Notes: a model not told the origin generated them from the sequence alone. Counted from the stretch's first letter, positions 45,817 to 54,268 are shown. The stretch is 64,000 nucleotides of DNA from Azotimanducus chitobiosivorans (GCA_965200235.1 OZ241339.1:2418001-2482000); one strand, 5' to 3'. A program made the numbers and translations.

Positions 45817-47075
45817 GCATCTTCAAACCATTCCTCGACAGGCGTCGAAAGAAACTCTGCGAGCGGTATTCCGTCACCACCGATGACGAGCGAACGCATC
45901 ACGTTGGACCGCTGCGCAAATTCTCTTAATCCTATTGTGTGAGCCTGACGGTCTCCGCTCTTGACCTCGATGGCGATGAGGCGACCAGCCCGTTCAAGGA
46001 CAAAATCCACTTCGTGCCCGTTTTCGCGCCAGTAATGTAGTCCGCAGCCACGCGGCAGGTGATTGAACAGGTGCGCGCCGACCGTACTCTCGACCATCCG
46101 GCCCCAGAAACTTCGGTCTGCTTGCGCTTCGTCAAAGGTACGAGTCGATCTCGCAGAAATGAGCGCAGTATTCAGTACATTGAGTTTTGGGGATGAAGCC
46201 CTCCGCCGGTACGCACTGCCCGTGTATTTCGGCAAACCGGCAACAAGTCCGGAACTTGTGAGCAGTTCCAGATAACGCGCCAAGGTGGTGGTGTTTCCGG
46301 CATCGTGGAGTTGTCCTAGTAATTTATTGTAGGAAAGGATCTGTCCGGAGTACGCCACGCTCAGTTCGAAGAGCTGCTTCAAGAGGGTTGGCTTGTCAAC
46401 GCGCTGCATTGCCAAAATGTCTTGCTCGATATTGGTTTTGATGAGGGCGTCCTGGAGATACGCGAGCCAGCGGTCTTGATCGTGGATAAGTGAAGCGCCT
46501 CCCGGATAGCCGCCAAAGTAAATGTACTGCGGAAGGTCGAAGCCGAAGGCTGCGGACATTTCGGGGAATGACCAATGCGTGAGGCGAATCGTCTCGAATC
46601 TGCCCGCCAAGCTCTCACTCATTCCTTTTTGCATGAGGAGTGGTGCGGAGCCGAGCAAGATCACATGAATGTTTCGTCCCTCACGCCTATCCGCATCCCA
46701 TAGCCCTTTGACTGCCTCAGACCAGTTTGGGATTTTTTGTATCTCATCAATAGCGAAAACGAATCCGTGTTGCGAATCACGTGCTTCTCGGCGAACCTCT
46801 TCCCACTCATCAACTAACCAACGCACATCCTTTTCAACCCTCAGATTTCTCGAAGTGCCGTGCGATACCGCATCCATGCTCAGTGCTGACGACATAGCCG
46901 AAACTGGCTCGTCAACAGATCGATAACGATTCGGTCGCTGAGTTTGCGCGAGCACTTGGTTGACCAGCGTGGTCTTACCGGTCTGCCGCGGCCCCGTCAC
47001 GAAAATAATTCGCTGAGGCTCCTCTTCTAGGCGCTCAAGCAGAACGGATTTTTGCGTGCGTTCAAAGTCACTCAT
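45813..47075 (-). CDS. AAA_14/DUF4143 ATPase, operon partner of the NACHT-nuclease
   Basis: This 420-residue protein has an AAA domain with Walker A GPRQTGKTT (K34), Walker B VFAIDEIQKIPNW and sensor LLGSAPLLMQKG. The DUF4143 half ends HEVDFVLERAGRLIAIEVKSG, a PD-(D/E)XK-like D-x(n)-ExK arrangement that may be inactive. The stop overlaps the start of the NACHT-nuclease gene. No ribosome-binding site is visible before ATG 47075; a T7 run and a large nested palindrome are directly upstream, suggesting a short-leader or leaderless message under tight control. It may regulate or gate the large NTPase. Confidence 0.85.
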   Translation of the reverse strand: MSDFERTQKSVLLERLEEEPQRIIFVTGPRQTGKTTLVNQVLAQTQRPNRYRSVDEPVSAMSSALSMDAVSHGTSRNLRVEKDVRWLVDEWEEVRREARDSQHGFVFAIDEIQKIPNWSEAVKGLWDADRREGRNIHVILLGSAPLLMQKGMSESLAGRFETIRLTHWSFPEMSAAFGFDLPQYIYFGGYPGGASLIHDQDRWLAYLQDALIKTNIEQDILAMQRVDKPTLLKQLFELSVAYSGQILSYNKLLGQLHDAGNTTTLARYLELLTSSGLVAGLPKYTGSAYRRRASSPKLNVLNTALISARSTRTFDEAQADRSFWGRMVESTVGAHLFNHLPRGCGLHYWRENGHEVDFVLERAGRLIAIEVKSGDRQAHTIGLREFAQRSNVMRSLVIGGDGIPLAEFLSTPVEEWFEDA

Positions 47076-47082
47076 AAAAAAA

Positions 47083-47120
47083 TAGTACGCTCCTGAGCAT
47101 TTTTTCTCAATAGCGTACTA
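47083..47120. promoter_or_regulatory. Nested symmetric palindrome upstream of the DUF4143-NACHT operon
   Basis: Outer arms TAGTACGCT (47083-47091) and AGCGTACTA (47112-47120) are perfect. Inner arms TGAG (47094-47097) and CTCA (47106-47109) are also perfect, with 2-base gaps on each side and an 8-base T-rich centre. The element starts 8 bp upstream of the start codon at 47075, so it must overlap the promoter or 5' leader. It could be an operator or an RNA hairpin. Confidence 0.65.
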
Positions 47121-47236
47121 ATTTTTACCGGTCGCACGAATAATGCATGCGGCGCGGCCTCCTGCCGAGGACTGCTCTAACGAATCGACCCACAGATTAG
47201 GGCGTATTCGCTCTACAGCGCGTGCTGATACTGGCG

Positions 47237-47920
47237 CTACACCTTGACAGGCGGCTCATTGGGAACGGCGTTCAGTATTGCTTCGTCGGGGATGGACAGC
47301 ATTGCTTCGTAGGCGCCCTCGGGATACTCGCTCATATGAGGTCCGCGTGCATCCAATCGTGGTTGAGGCACGCTTCCGCCGCTGTCAATGAACGCTTCGG
47401 GCTTCTTGTAGCGTGCGAGTTCCTCCGGCGAGATGCCCGCGAGCGCCGCAACTTCTGGGTCGATCCATGCTTCGCTGTTGATGGGCTCGGTCGAATAGCT
47501 GAGCTCCAAGGTGAGATTCTCCGGGCCTGCGAAGTACACCGAGCAGCACATGCCGTGATCGACAGGGCCGAGCACCGGCACGCCCTTGGAACGAAGCCGG
47601 TCGCGCATCGCCAACAGCTCGTCATGATTCTTGACCTTGAGCGCGATGTGCTGCGTGGCGCCCGGAGCGCAATTCGCACCGGCGTTGCCGGCGTAGGATG
47701 TTCCGGGCACGGGCGCGATCTCGGCAATGTCGGGATTGCACACAAACGCGATCGAACTCTCGTCATTAAGACGCAAAAAGCCATGCCATGTGTTCTCGAC
47801 CCCGTGCATCCAGTAGAGGGCTTGCAGTTCCATGCCGAGGCGGTCAGTGAAGAACGCAATCTGTTCCTTGATATTGGCGGTGCAGATCGCCAGATGATGC
47901 AGGCCTTCAACTTTATTCAT
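47237..47920 (-). CDS. VOC-superfamily protein (glyoxalase / extradiol dioxygenase fold)
   Basis: This 227-residue protein has a vicinal-oxygen-chelate domain: LHHLAICTANI (first His), TQHIALKV (second His) and LELSYS (Glu) match the three metal ligands. FFTDRLGMEL is the classic first helix. The C-terminal 60 residues are an extension of unknown role. It could be a dioxygenase, epimerase or isomerase in the same pathway as its operon neighbours. GAGG lies 7 bases before the ATG. It is the last gene of a minus-strand operon with hydrolase, ferredoxin and ligase. Confidence 0.82.
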   Translation of the reverse strand: MNKVEGLHHLAICTANIKEQIAFFTDRLGMELQALYWMHGVENTWHGFLRLNDESSIAFVCNPDIAEIAPVPGTSYAGNAGANCAPGATQHIALKVKNHDELLAMRDRLRSKGVPVLGPVDHGMCCSVYFAGPENLTLELSYSTEPINSEAWIDPEVAALAGISPEELARYKKPEAFIDSGGSVPQPRLDARGPHMSEYPEGAYEAMLSIPDEAILNAVPNEPPVKV

Positions 47921-47948
47921 GTGCTACCTCGTACTACACAACGCCCTG

Positions 47949-48812
47949 TCAGAGATTATCCGCGAGCACCTTGTGGACCCATTGATCGACTTTCTCGGAG
48001 AAGATGTCTGTGTGGAACAGCATGAGCTGATGCGTGCCGCCCTCCAGACAATAGAACTCGACCGGGCCGGCAATGGCGTCGGCCGTCGCCTTCATCATCG
48101 CGCTCGGAAAACTCGGGTCATTCTCGCCGCAAGCGACCAAGATCGGCTTCGTGTTTTCGGCCACCGGCACCGGAGGATCGTAGGTGAACAGTGTTGCCCA
48201 CGAGCTTAAGTCATAGCTCCATGTGTTCCAAGGATCAAGCCGCTTCTGCTCGCCAGCGCCCGCATAGCCGTAGTCCTCGTCGAAATTAAAGAGGATGCCG
48301 CAGTCGAGTCGCGCCGCGCGTCCGAGCATGCCGAGCACCGCCTGCACCTGTTCTGAGCGCCAAGCCGGTGCCACCATTGCAATCGCCGGGCCGCCTGGCA
48401 CAGCGGGCGAACCCATGAGCACAGCACCCGAAATCGCATCTGAATGAAGCGACGCATAGGCCGCGGCCACGCCGAGGCTTGAACCAAGGGCGATCACGGG
48501 TAGCCCGGTCGTTGCGCGGATGTGTTCGGCATACATAACGGATGCGTCCACCCATTCGCTTAATGTCCATTGCCCGCGCGGGCGGTTCGTAGTTGACTTC
48601 CCGTGTCCGGGGGCATCAAACGACCAGACATCAACGCCCTTCGCCGCATGATGGCAGCAGAACACATCGTAGATGGCGCCGTGCGAAGCAATTCCGTGCG
48701 AGATCAGCAGCGCATACTTCGGGCGGTCTCCCGCATACCGGTAGGCGTGAATCTCGCGCAGCACATGTTCTTCTCGAATCATCGTGGCATTATCGCTCAA
48801 CCGTCGCTTCAC
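47949..48812 (-). CDS. Alpha/beta hydrolase
   Basis: This is up to 287 residues. The nucleophile elbow is GSSLG (residues 109-113), the acid is in CGENDPSF and the His in GGTHQLML, a full catalytic triad. SHGIASH forms the oxyanion loop. GTG at 48812 gives the full frame; ATG at 48782 (MIREEHVL) is an equally plausible start, as neither has a clear ribosome site. The hydrolase may open a ring ketone or cleave a CoA or ester bond in steroid ring degradation. It lies 20 bp downstream of the ferredoxin gene. Confidence 0.85.
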   Translation of the reverse strand: MKRRLSDNATMIREEHVLREIHAYRYAGDRPKYALLISHGIASHGAIYDVFCCHHAAKGVDVWSFDAPGHGKSTTNRPRGQWTLSEWVDASVMYAEHIRATTGLPVIALGSSLGVAAAYASLHSDAISGAVLMGSPAVPGGPAIAMVAPAWRSEQVQAVLGMLGRAARLDCGILFNFDEDYGYAGAGEQKRLDPWNTWSYDLSSWATLFTYDPPVPVAENTKPILVACGENDPSFPSAMMKATADAIAGPVEFYCLEGGTHQLMLFHTDIFSEKVDQWVHKVLADNL

Positions 48813-48832
48813 CGGGCGGCCAGTTGTCGCCG

Positions 48833-49156
48833 CTATTCTTCAGGTGCGACCACGAGTTCGAGGCCGTCGAGCGCATCAGTCACTTCGATCTGACAGGTCA
48901 AGCGCGAGCGCGTCTCGTCAAACGCGTCGAGATAGCCGATGAGGTCGCGTTCGTCCTCGCCTGCGGGATCAAGTTTCTGAAACCAATTCGCTTCCAAGTA
49001 GCAATGGCAGGTCGCACACGCGCATTGGCCACCGCAAATGGCTTCAATGCCCATGTCCGCATCGCGCAATGTTTCCATGAGGCTTGCGCCCGGACTTGCT
49101 TCAAGTGTGTGCAGCTGACCATCGCGGTCAGTGACCTCTATTCTGATCATATTCAT
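48833..49156 (-). CDS. Adrenodoxin-type [2Fe-2S] ferredoxin
   Basis: This 107-residue ferredoxin has cluster ligands C41-x5-C47-x2-C50 and C88, the adrenodoxin/putidaredoxin arrangement, which donates electrons to P450s or Rieske oxygenases. ATG 49156 is chosen because it overlaps the stop of the ligase gene (ATGA) and begins at the conserved first strand; the longer frame to 49276 is antisense-free but non-homologous. Two additional Cys (45, 52) are present. It may serve the Rieske oxygenases in this window; no matching ferredoxin reductase is visible. Confidence 0.9.
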   Translation of the reverse strand: MNMIRIEVTDRDGQLHTLEASPGASLMETLRDADMGIEAICGGQCACATCHCYLEANWFQKLDPAGEDERDLIGYLDAFDETRSRLTCQIEVTDALDGLELVVAPEE

Positions 49157-50670
49157 GTCGTCTCTTGTCCGCCGAGCAGGAATTTTTGCACCTTGCCGGA
49201 TGCGTTTCTTGGCAACGCATCGACAAAGCTGACCCGTCTCGGCGCCTTGTAGTTGGCCATGTGCGCCCGCGCCCATTTCATAATATCCGCTTCCGATGCG
49301 CCTTCTGCTGCGACCGCGAAGGCATGACCGACCTCACCGAGTCGTGCATCAGGCTCACCTTTCACCGCCACATCGACAATGTCGGGGTGCGCGAGCAGGC
49401 GCTGCTCGATTTCAGCCGGATAACAGTTAAACCCGCCGCAGATGTACATGTCCTTGAGCCGGTCGGTGATTTTGAGGTACCCGCGCGCATCCAAGACGCC
49501 GATATCGCCTGTCTTCAGCCAGCCATCGGGTGTGATGGCGGCTCTCGTAGCTTCGATATCGTCGAGATAGCCCCTCATTACATTGAAGCCGCGCACCCAG
49601 ACCTCGCCAGCCTCGCCTGCCGGCAGCATCTGTCCCTGTTCATCAGTGATTTGCAGCTCGACACCTTCCATGGCGCGTCCGCAGGTGTTCGCAATGGTCT
49701 CGAAATCGTCTCCGGGCCTGCACAAGGACACCACGCCTGTGGACTCAGTCAGGCCGTAGGCGGTGTACACCTCGTGAAAACCGAGTTTGAATTTCATGTC
49801 CTTGACGAGCTGCACCGGCACGCTCGCCGCGCCGGTCACGGCGCACCTGAGCGAGGCGGTATCAAATTCGCTGCGCTTCGGCGAATCTAACAGGGAGGAG
49901 AAAATAGTCGGCGCGCCGGGCAAAAAACTGATTCGTGCCTCGTCAATGAGTGCGAGTGCGTGTTCCACATCGAATGTCGGCACGGGAAACGCTGTTGCAC
50001 CCGTGAGCAGCGCCGCAAGCCAGCCAGCCTTGTAGCCGAAGGAATGAAAGTAGGGGTTGACGATCAGGTACTTGTCGTCGCATCCAAGCGTCACGCCCTC
50101 GCTCCACGCGCGAAACACGCAAATGTTCTGCGCATGGGTACACATGACGCCTTTTGGCGCCCCTGTCGTGCCCGAGGTGTAGAGCACATCGGCAAGGTCG
50201 TCCCCGCTGACAGCACTGATGCGATCATTGATGGCGTTGGCTGCGCCGGACGTCCAGTCGTCGAGATTCTCCAAGTCAACCCTGTGTTCGAGGCCATCGA
50301 GCGACATGGCATCGACAAAGCTGCCGTAATCGATGCCAAGGAAATCACGGACATAAAAAACGCCTCGCGCGCCTGATCGCCCGAGGATGTCTTCTGCTTC
50401 CTCGCGCCGAAACCGGGTGTTGAGCGGCACCAGCGCGCAGCCAACGGCTTGACCTGCGAGCGCCACAACCTGCCAGCGAATCGAACTGGGCGCCCAGATG
50501 GCAAAGCGATCGCCATGCGCGAATCCTGTTCGCACGAAAGCCTGCGCGCATTCGAGCACGCGACCCTCCAAGTCCTTGAATGTAACGACCTCGTCGTTCT
50601 CAACGACCGCCGCCTTGTCGGGCCAGGCTGCCGCCGCTTCGCGCAAAGCCTCGAACGACGCAGAAACCAC
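49153..50670 (-). CDS. fadD3: FadD3-like acyl-CoA ligase
   Basis: This 505-residue adenylate-forming ligase has P-loop LYTSGTTGAPKGVM, VNPYFHSFGYKAG, AYGLTESTG, GWLKTGDIG and PRNASGKVQKF. The PYFHSFGYKAG region and compact length resemble FadD3, the ligase that attaches CoA to the C/D-ring propionate (HIP) in steroid degradation. That fits the nearby ipdAB, ipdC and echA20 genes. The start is GTG at 50670, overlapping the stop TAG of the NTF2-like gene. Assignment to FadD3 rests on family resemblance and context. Confidence 0.82.
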   Translation of the reverse strand: MVSASFEALREAAAAWPDKAAVVENDEVVTFKDLEGRVLECAQAFVRTGFAHGDRFAIWAPSSIRWQVVALAGQAVGCALVPLNTRFRREEAEDILGRSGARGVFYVRDFLGIDYGSFVDAMSLDGLEHRVDLENLDDWTSGAANAINDRISAVSGDDLADVLYTSGTTGAPKGVMCTHAQNICVFRAWSEGVTLGCDDKYLIVNPYFHSFGYKAGWLAALLTGATAFPVPTFDVEHALALIDEARISFLPGAPTIFSSLLDSPKRSEFDTASLRCAVTGAASVPVQLVKDMKFKLGFHEVYTAYGLTESTGVVSLCRPGDDFETIANTCGRAMEGVELQITDEQGQMLPAGEAGEVWVRGFNVMRGYLDDIEATRAAITPDGWLKTGDIGVLDARGYLKITDRLKDMYICGGFNCYPAEIEQRLLAHPDIVDVAVKGEPDARLGEVGHAFAVAAEGASEADIMKWARAHMANYKAPRRVSFVDALPRNASGKVQKFLLGGQETT

Positions 50671-51290
50671 TAGCGAACTCGGATACGAGGGTCAGGCGCG
50701 CCACGGCGCATCGTGGAGAGGAAGGCATCGAGCGGTGCCGGCACGGCGACTTCAGGCTCATCATCGGACGGCGGCGTGCGCCAAAACGCCTGCCAAGACG
50801 GAAACAGGTCGTGAAAGGCGCCGTCATAGCGTTCTCGACCCGGCCAGCGCATCTTGCGCTCGCCAACCGGCGGCTTGTTGAGGTCGGTCGCGTACCAGTA
50901 GCACGGCAGGCGACGACGGAACAGCCAGCGACCTTCAATGCGCTCGTAGTCGTCCCAGTAGAGCATTTGCATGATCACCCACTCGGCGCCGGTCTCATGC
51001 TCGTTTTTGGAGTAGAGGATGCCGTGCGCATGGTCAGCATCGTCGAATTCAATGATATGGTTGCCGGTGTGGTGCGAGGTGCCGGTGAACTGCAGGCGCA
51101 AGGTATCGTCGAGCCAGCGCTTGAGGTGAGCGCGTCCGACCCTGTCGCGACTGACGCGAATATCAGGCGCAAACAGATTGACATGGGCATCGAGATCGCG
51201 CATGTCGAGTGATAGCGCGTACTTGGCGACGAGCTGACGTATCTCATCGAGCGATTCAAGACGGTCGATGCGATCTGCAAGCGTTGACAC
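50670..51290 (-). CDS. NTF2/SnoaL-like protein (aromatic-ring-hydroxylase small-subunit type fold)
   Basis: This is about 206 residues. The SnoaL-like core has IDRLESLDEIRQLVAKYAL, DLDAHVNLFAPD, SHHTGNHIIEFDD and EGRWLFRRR. Related proteins act as isomerases, dehydratases or oxygenase small subunits; the nearby steroid genes make a ketosteroid-isomerase-like role conceivable. GTG at 51290 gives a start directly at the conserved helix; ATG at 51332 is an alternative. Longer reading into 51755 is antisense to the Lrp gene and is rejected. It is first in the operon with fadD3. Confidence 0.75.
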   Translation of the reverse strand: MSTLADRIDRLESLDEIRQLVAKYALSLDMRDLDAHVNLFAPDIRVSRDRVGRAHLKRWLDDTLRLQFTGTSHHTGNHIIEFDDADHAHGILYSKNEHETGAEWVIMQMLYWDDYERIEGRWLFRRRLPCYWYATDLNKPPVGERKMRWPGRERYDGAFHDLFPSWQAFWRTPPSDDEPEVAVPAPLDAFLSTMRRGAPDPRIRVR

Positions 51291-51365
51291 GGTATTGGAT
51301 GGTTGCCGGATAATGCACGATTCGCACAGCATTCTACTACCGCGACAATTGAGTCCAAAAACGCC

Positions 51366-51836
51366 TTGAACGCACAATCCAACTACATTCCGGACGAGCT
51401 CGACCTTGCGATCATCGCCCTCTTGCAAGAAGACGGGCGCATGTCCACGCGAGAAGTGGCCTCCAGGGTCGGCGCGACGCCATCCACGATTCGCAAGCGT
51501 ATTCGTCGCTTGGAGGACACTCGCACGATGCGTGTCGTCGCCGTCACCGATTTTGCCGCAGCGGGCTTCGATCTTCTGCTTGCCATTGGCGTTGAAGTTG
51601 AAAGCCGCAGCGCGGAGGCTGTTGGCAAGGACTTGGCCGCGTTGCCCGATGTGTTCTCCGTCAATCTTACGACCGGCAGCCACGACCTCGAGATTCTTGT
51701 CGGCGCGCGCAGCTTTGACGAGCTCGCTGCGTTTTTGCACGAGGAGGTCGCGCATATCGACGGCATCGGACGTTTGTCGCCGGGGCTGACCGTTGAAGTC
51801 TACAAATACCAGTCCGAGATCGTGCCGCAGCTATGA
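51366..51836 (+). CDS. Lrp/AsnC family regulator 1
   Basis: This is about 156 residues. The N-terminal helix-turn-helix (LDLAIIALLQEDGRMSTREV, then GATPSTIRKRIRRLE) is followed by a C-terminal alpha/beta ligand domain (RAM), with DVFSVNLTTGSHDLEILV. TTG at 51366 is my best start; TTG at 51303 is an alternative that leaves only 12 bp to the divergent NTF2-like start. Lrp-type proteins regulate amino-acid and aromatic or acid metabolism. Its stop overlaps the start of a second Lrp gene (ATGA), so the two regulators are co-produced. Confidence 0.82.
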   Translation: MNAQSNYIPDELDLAIIALLQEDGRMSTREVASRVGATPSTIRKRIRRLEDTRTMRVVAVTDFAAAGFDLLLAIGVEVESRSAEAVGKDLAALPDVFSVNLTTGSHDLEILVGARSFDELAAFLHEEVAHIDGIGRLSPGLTVEVYKYQSEIVPQL

Positions 51837-52321
51837 GTGTGCCGAATCACAATCCCATTCGCATTGACGAGGTGGACCGCAAGATACTCGCGCTGCTGTC
51901 CGAGAACGCGCGCCGCAGCAACCGCGAGATTGGCGCTGTGCTCGGCCTCGGTGAGGGGACAGTACGCGGGCGCATCGAGCGCATGCAGGAGCGCGGCATC
52001 ATCAAGATCATGGCGGTGACGAGTTTTTTGGCGGAAGACTCGCAAGTCATGGCCTACATTGGCGTGCGTGCCGACCTGCAGCATGTCGCCGAGACCGCGC
52101 AAGCCATCGCGAAGATGGGCTTCGTTCGCTTTGTCGCCACCATGCTGGGCCGCTACGACATACTGGTCATCACGCTCGTCAAAGACGGCAGTGAGCTCGT
52201 GCGCTTGGTCAACGAAGAGATCATGACGCTGCCGGGCGTTCGCCACGCTGACACCACGCTCGCCGTCAAGGGCATCAAGTATGACTACCGCTGGGGACGC
52301 ATCGTCGGGCGCGACAAGTAA
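51833..52321 (+). CDS. Lrp/AsnC family regulator 2
   Basis: This 162-residue protein has a winged helix (RIDEVDRKILALLSENARRS, then GLGEGTVRGRIERM) and a RAM domain with VRFVATMLGRYDILV. It overlaps the first Lrp gene by 4 bp. Tandem overlapping Lrp genes suggest hetero-oligomers, or two effectors controlling the divergent NTF2-fadD3-ferredoxin-hydrolase-VOC operon. ATTCGCA at 51320-51326 in the promoter area is one of the recurring half-sites. Confidence 0.9.
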   Translation: MSVPNHNPIRIDEVDRKILALLSENARRSNREIGAVLGLGEGTVRGRIERMQERGIIKIMAVTSFLAEDSQVMAYIGVRADLQHVAETAQAIAKMGFVRFVATMLGRYDILVITLVKDGSELVRLVNEEIMTLPGVRHADTTLAVKGIKYDYRWGRIVGRDK

Positions 52322-52418
52322 AATTCAGCCGGTTCGCACAACACGATCAGCGATTGCCCACAAGACCTTGGGTTGATATCGCAAACGCGCGCCTCTCGCC
52401 TGACGTACAAAGGGGCGC

Positions 52419-53519
52419 ATGTCGAATGTACGCGAAGGCCACGACCGCGGTGCCAAACTGCTGCTCAGTCATCCGCGGGTGGTGACTGACTTGCTGCGCG
52501 CTTTTGTTCCGGAGGCATGGTTGGCAGGTATTGACTTCGATTCTCTTCGCCCGCTGCCGACCGAGCGTCTTGACCCGCAACTGGCGAGACGAATAGGCGA
52601 CATCGCCTGGATCGCGTCGCGGCCTGTCGATGCGAGTCAACTCGTGATCATGATCGAGGCTCAATCGACTATCGATCCGGCCATGGCGCCGCGTATGAGC
52701 GTACTTGTTGCCATGTATCTCGAGGAACAGCTTCGTAGGCGCCCGCAAGCGCCTTTGCCGCAGGTGCTGCCAATCGTTTACTACACAGGAGCTTCAAGAT
52801 GGAACGCTGCGACCGCGTTGTACGAAACCGAATCAGCCGGACAAAACGCGTTGCCTTTCATGCGTGGCCCGTGTTATCTTGCGCTTGACGCGGGGCAACT
52901 CGTTGCGAAAGGCTTAGTTGACAAGAGCCCAGACAAAAGCAACGTCGCTTCGCTCATGATGCGCATGGAGGCTGCCCGCGACGACCAAGCGCTGCTAGAA
53001 CTCTTGGCCGATTCCGCGGAATGGCTTGGGAAATCGGAACGGACTCTTTGGCTGGATCTTTTGTCGTGGGCGGCAGAGGTTCTAGTGCCGCGACGATACC
53101 CAAGCCTTCAACTGAATCAACTTCGAAATTATGTGGAGGGCATTGATATGCTAGCTGAGAGAATGCGCGAACTACGCAAGAGGCAGATCGTCGAATGGCG
53201 CGACAGAGGAATGGCGGAAGGGCTTGCACAGGGACGCGCGCAAGGGCTTGAGCAAGGAATTGAACGAGGAATTGAGCAAGGAATTGAGCAGGGTCGTGAG
53301 CAAGGACTCGAGAGAGGCCTAGCCGAAGGCGAGCGGCGTGGTCAGCGAGTTCTTTTGCAGAGCCTTGCCGTGCGCAGATTCGGAGATCACACCGCCGAGC
53401 GCTTGAACGTGTTTCTCGATGAAGCGCCTCACTCCGAACGAGCGGTTCAGGCGGGGAATTGGCTGATCGACTGCCAGACAGAAGCTGAGTTTCTGCAGCG
53501 CTTGGAGGCAGGCGCTTAA
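52419..53519 (+). CDS. Rpn-family PD-(D/E)XK nuclease (transposase_31-like)
   Basis: This 366-residue protein resembles RpnA-type recombination-promoting nucleases: RGAKLLLSHPRVVTDLLRAF, RIGDIAWI (D61) and IMIEAQS (E80-A-Q82), then MAPRMSVLVAMYLEEQL and VLPIVYYTG. The C-terminal region holds repeating GLxQG/GIEQG units (about 267-305), common in this family. Rpn proteins are DNA endonucleases linked to recombination and phage defence. It stands alone between the Lrp genes and an SDR; the stops of this gene and the SDR overlap by 4 bp. Confidence 0.85.
   Translation: MSNVREGHDRGAKLLLSHPRVVTDLLRAFVPEAWLAGIDFDSLRPLPTERLDPQLARRIGDIAWIASRPVDASQLVIMIEAQSTIDPAMAPRMSVLVAMYLEEQLRRRPQAPLPQVLPIVYYTGASRWNAATALYETESAGQNALPFMRGPCYLALDAGQLVAKGLVDKSPDKSNVASLMMRMEAARDDQALLELLADSAEWLGKSERTLWLDLLSWAAEVLVPRRYPSLQLNQLRNYVEGIDMLAERMRELRKRQIVEWRDRGMAEGLAQGRAQGLEQGIERGIEQGIEQGREQGLERGLAEGERRGQRVLLQSLAVRRFGDHTAERLNVFLDEAPHSERAVQAGNWLIDCQTEAEFLQRLEAGA
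53217..53336 (+). repeat. Tandem GxxQG/GIEQG coding repeat in the Rpn gene
   Basis: About ten degenerate 12-base units (for example ggaattgagcaa) encode four-residue steps GLEQ/GIER/GIEQ/GREQ. Near-identical adjacent copies at about 53255-53290 could slip and change repeat number without shifting the frame. Confidence 0.7.
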
Positions 53520-54268
53520 AGAACTTCTTGAATAAACGTCAAAAAACTTGGTGGCTCGCCGCCTCCGAAGACCTCGAGGGCAGCCCCTGACACATAGGCC
53601 GCGTCGCGTGAGGCGAGGTACAGGCAGGCGCTCGCGATGTCTGCCGGTGTCCCCATGCGTCCGCTCGGCAGTCGCGCCTCGAGTCGCGCAATACCAGCTT
53701 CGCCGCCGTAATGCGCCTGCGACGCTTCAGTTTTGATAAGTCCGGCAATAATCGCATTCACGCGCACATGCGGCGCCCATTCCTGCGCAAGCGACGTGGT
53801 GGCGCTCAACAGTCCGGCTTTCGCCGCGCCATAGGCCATTGTGCCCGGCGACGACCGAGTTGCCGAGACGCTCGCGATGTTGACAATCGATCCTCTCGTT
53901 GTCTTCAGCGCCGCGTGAGCCGCTTGGCTCATAAAGAGTGGCGCGAGCAGATTGAGACGCACAATGGACTCCGTGAATCTCGGCGAGACGCTCGCCGCAT
54001 CGACGGCCGGCCCGCCGCCCGCATTGTTGATCAAGGTATCGAGCTTGCCCGACTCATCCAGAATAGTCCGAATGAGCGCCGCGCAACCCGACGAATCGCG
54101 CACGTCGGCCTCGATAAATCTCACAGCTCGGTCCTCGGTGTCAGCTGGTGGCGTGCGAGCGCACACATAGACCTCCGCGCCAGCGTCAAGAAATGCGCCC
54201 GCGATGCCTCGACCGATACCGCGCGTACCGCCGGTGACGAGAACTGTCTGCCCTTCAACGCTGAACAT
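53516..54268 (-). CDS. Short-chain dehydrogenase/reductase
   Basis: This 250-residue SDR has TGGTRGIGRGI, INNAGGG, serine in IASVSATRS, catalytic YGAAK and a C-terminal EVFGGGEPP. ATG 54268 is selected over the in-frame ATG at 54295 because GGAG lies 6 bases before it. It is divergent from hsaA across about 160 bp containing ATTCGCGAAAT, so it is probably induced with the ring-degradation operon. Its substrate is unknown. Confidence 0.9.
   Translation of the reverse strand: MFSVEGQTVLVTGGTRGIGRGIAGAFLDAGAEVYVCARTPPADTEDRAVRFIEADVRDSSGCAALIRTILDESGKLDTLINNAGGGPAVDAASVSPRFTESIVRLNLLAPLFMSQAAHAALKTTRGSIVNIASVSATRSSPGTMAYGAAKAGLLSATTSLAQEWAPHVRVNAIIAGLIKTEASQAHYGGEAGIARLEARLPSGRMGTPADIASACLYLASRDAAYVSGAALEVFGGGEPPSFLTFIQEVL

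Noticed and set aside
47121..47236. Possible island boundary repeat
   Set aside because: No direct repeat matching the other edge (32400-32410 or 5841-6000) could be found by eye.
50670..51755. NTF2-like gene extended to 361 residues
   Set aside because: The N-terminal 150 residues of the long frame are antisense to the Lrp gene and show no homology; the SnoaL-like domain begins near 51290.
53217..53336. Possible CRISPR or minisatellite array
   Set aside because: The units are 12 bases, in frame, encode GLEQ-type steps and have no unique spacers; they are part of the Rpn protein.
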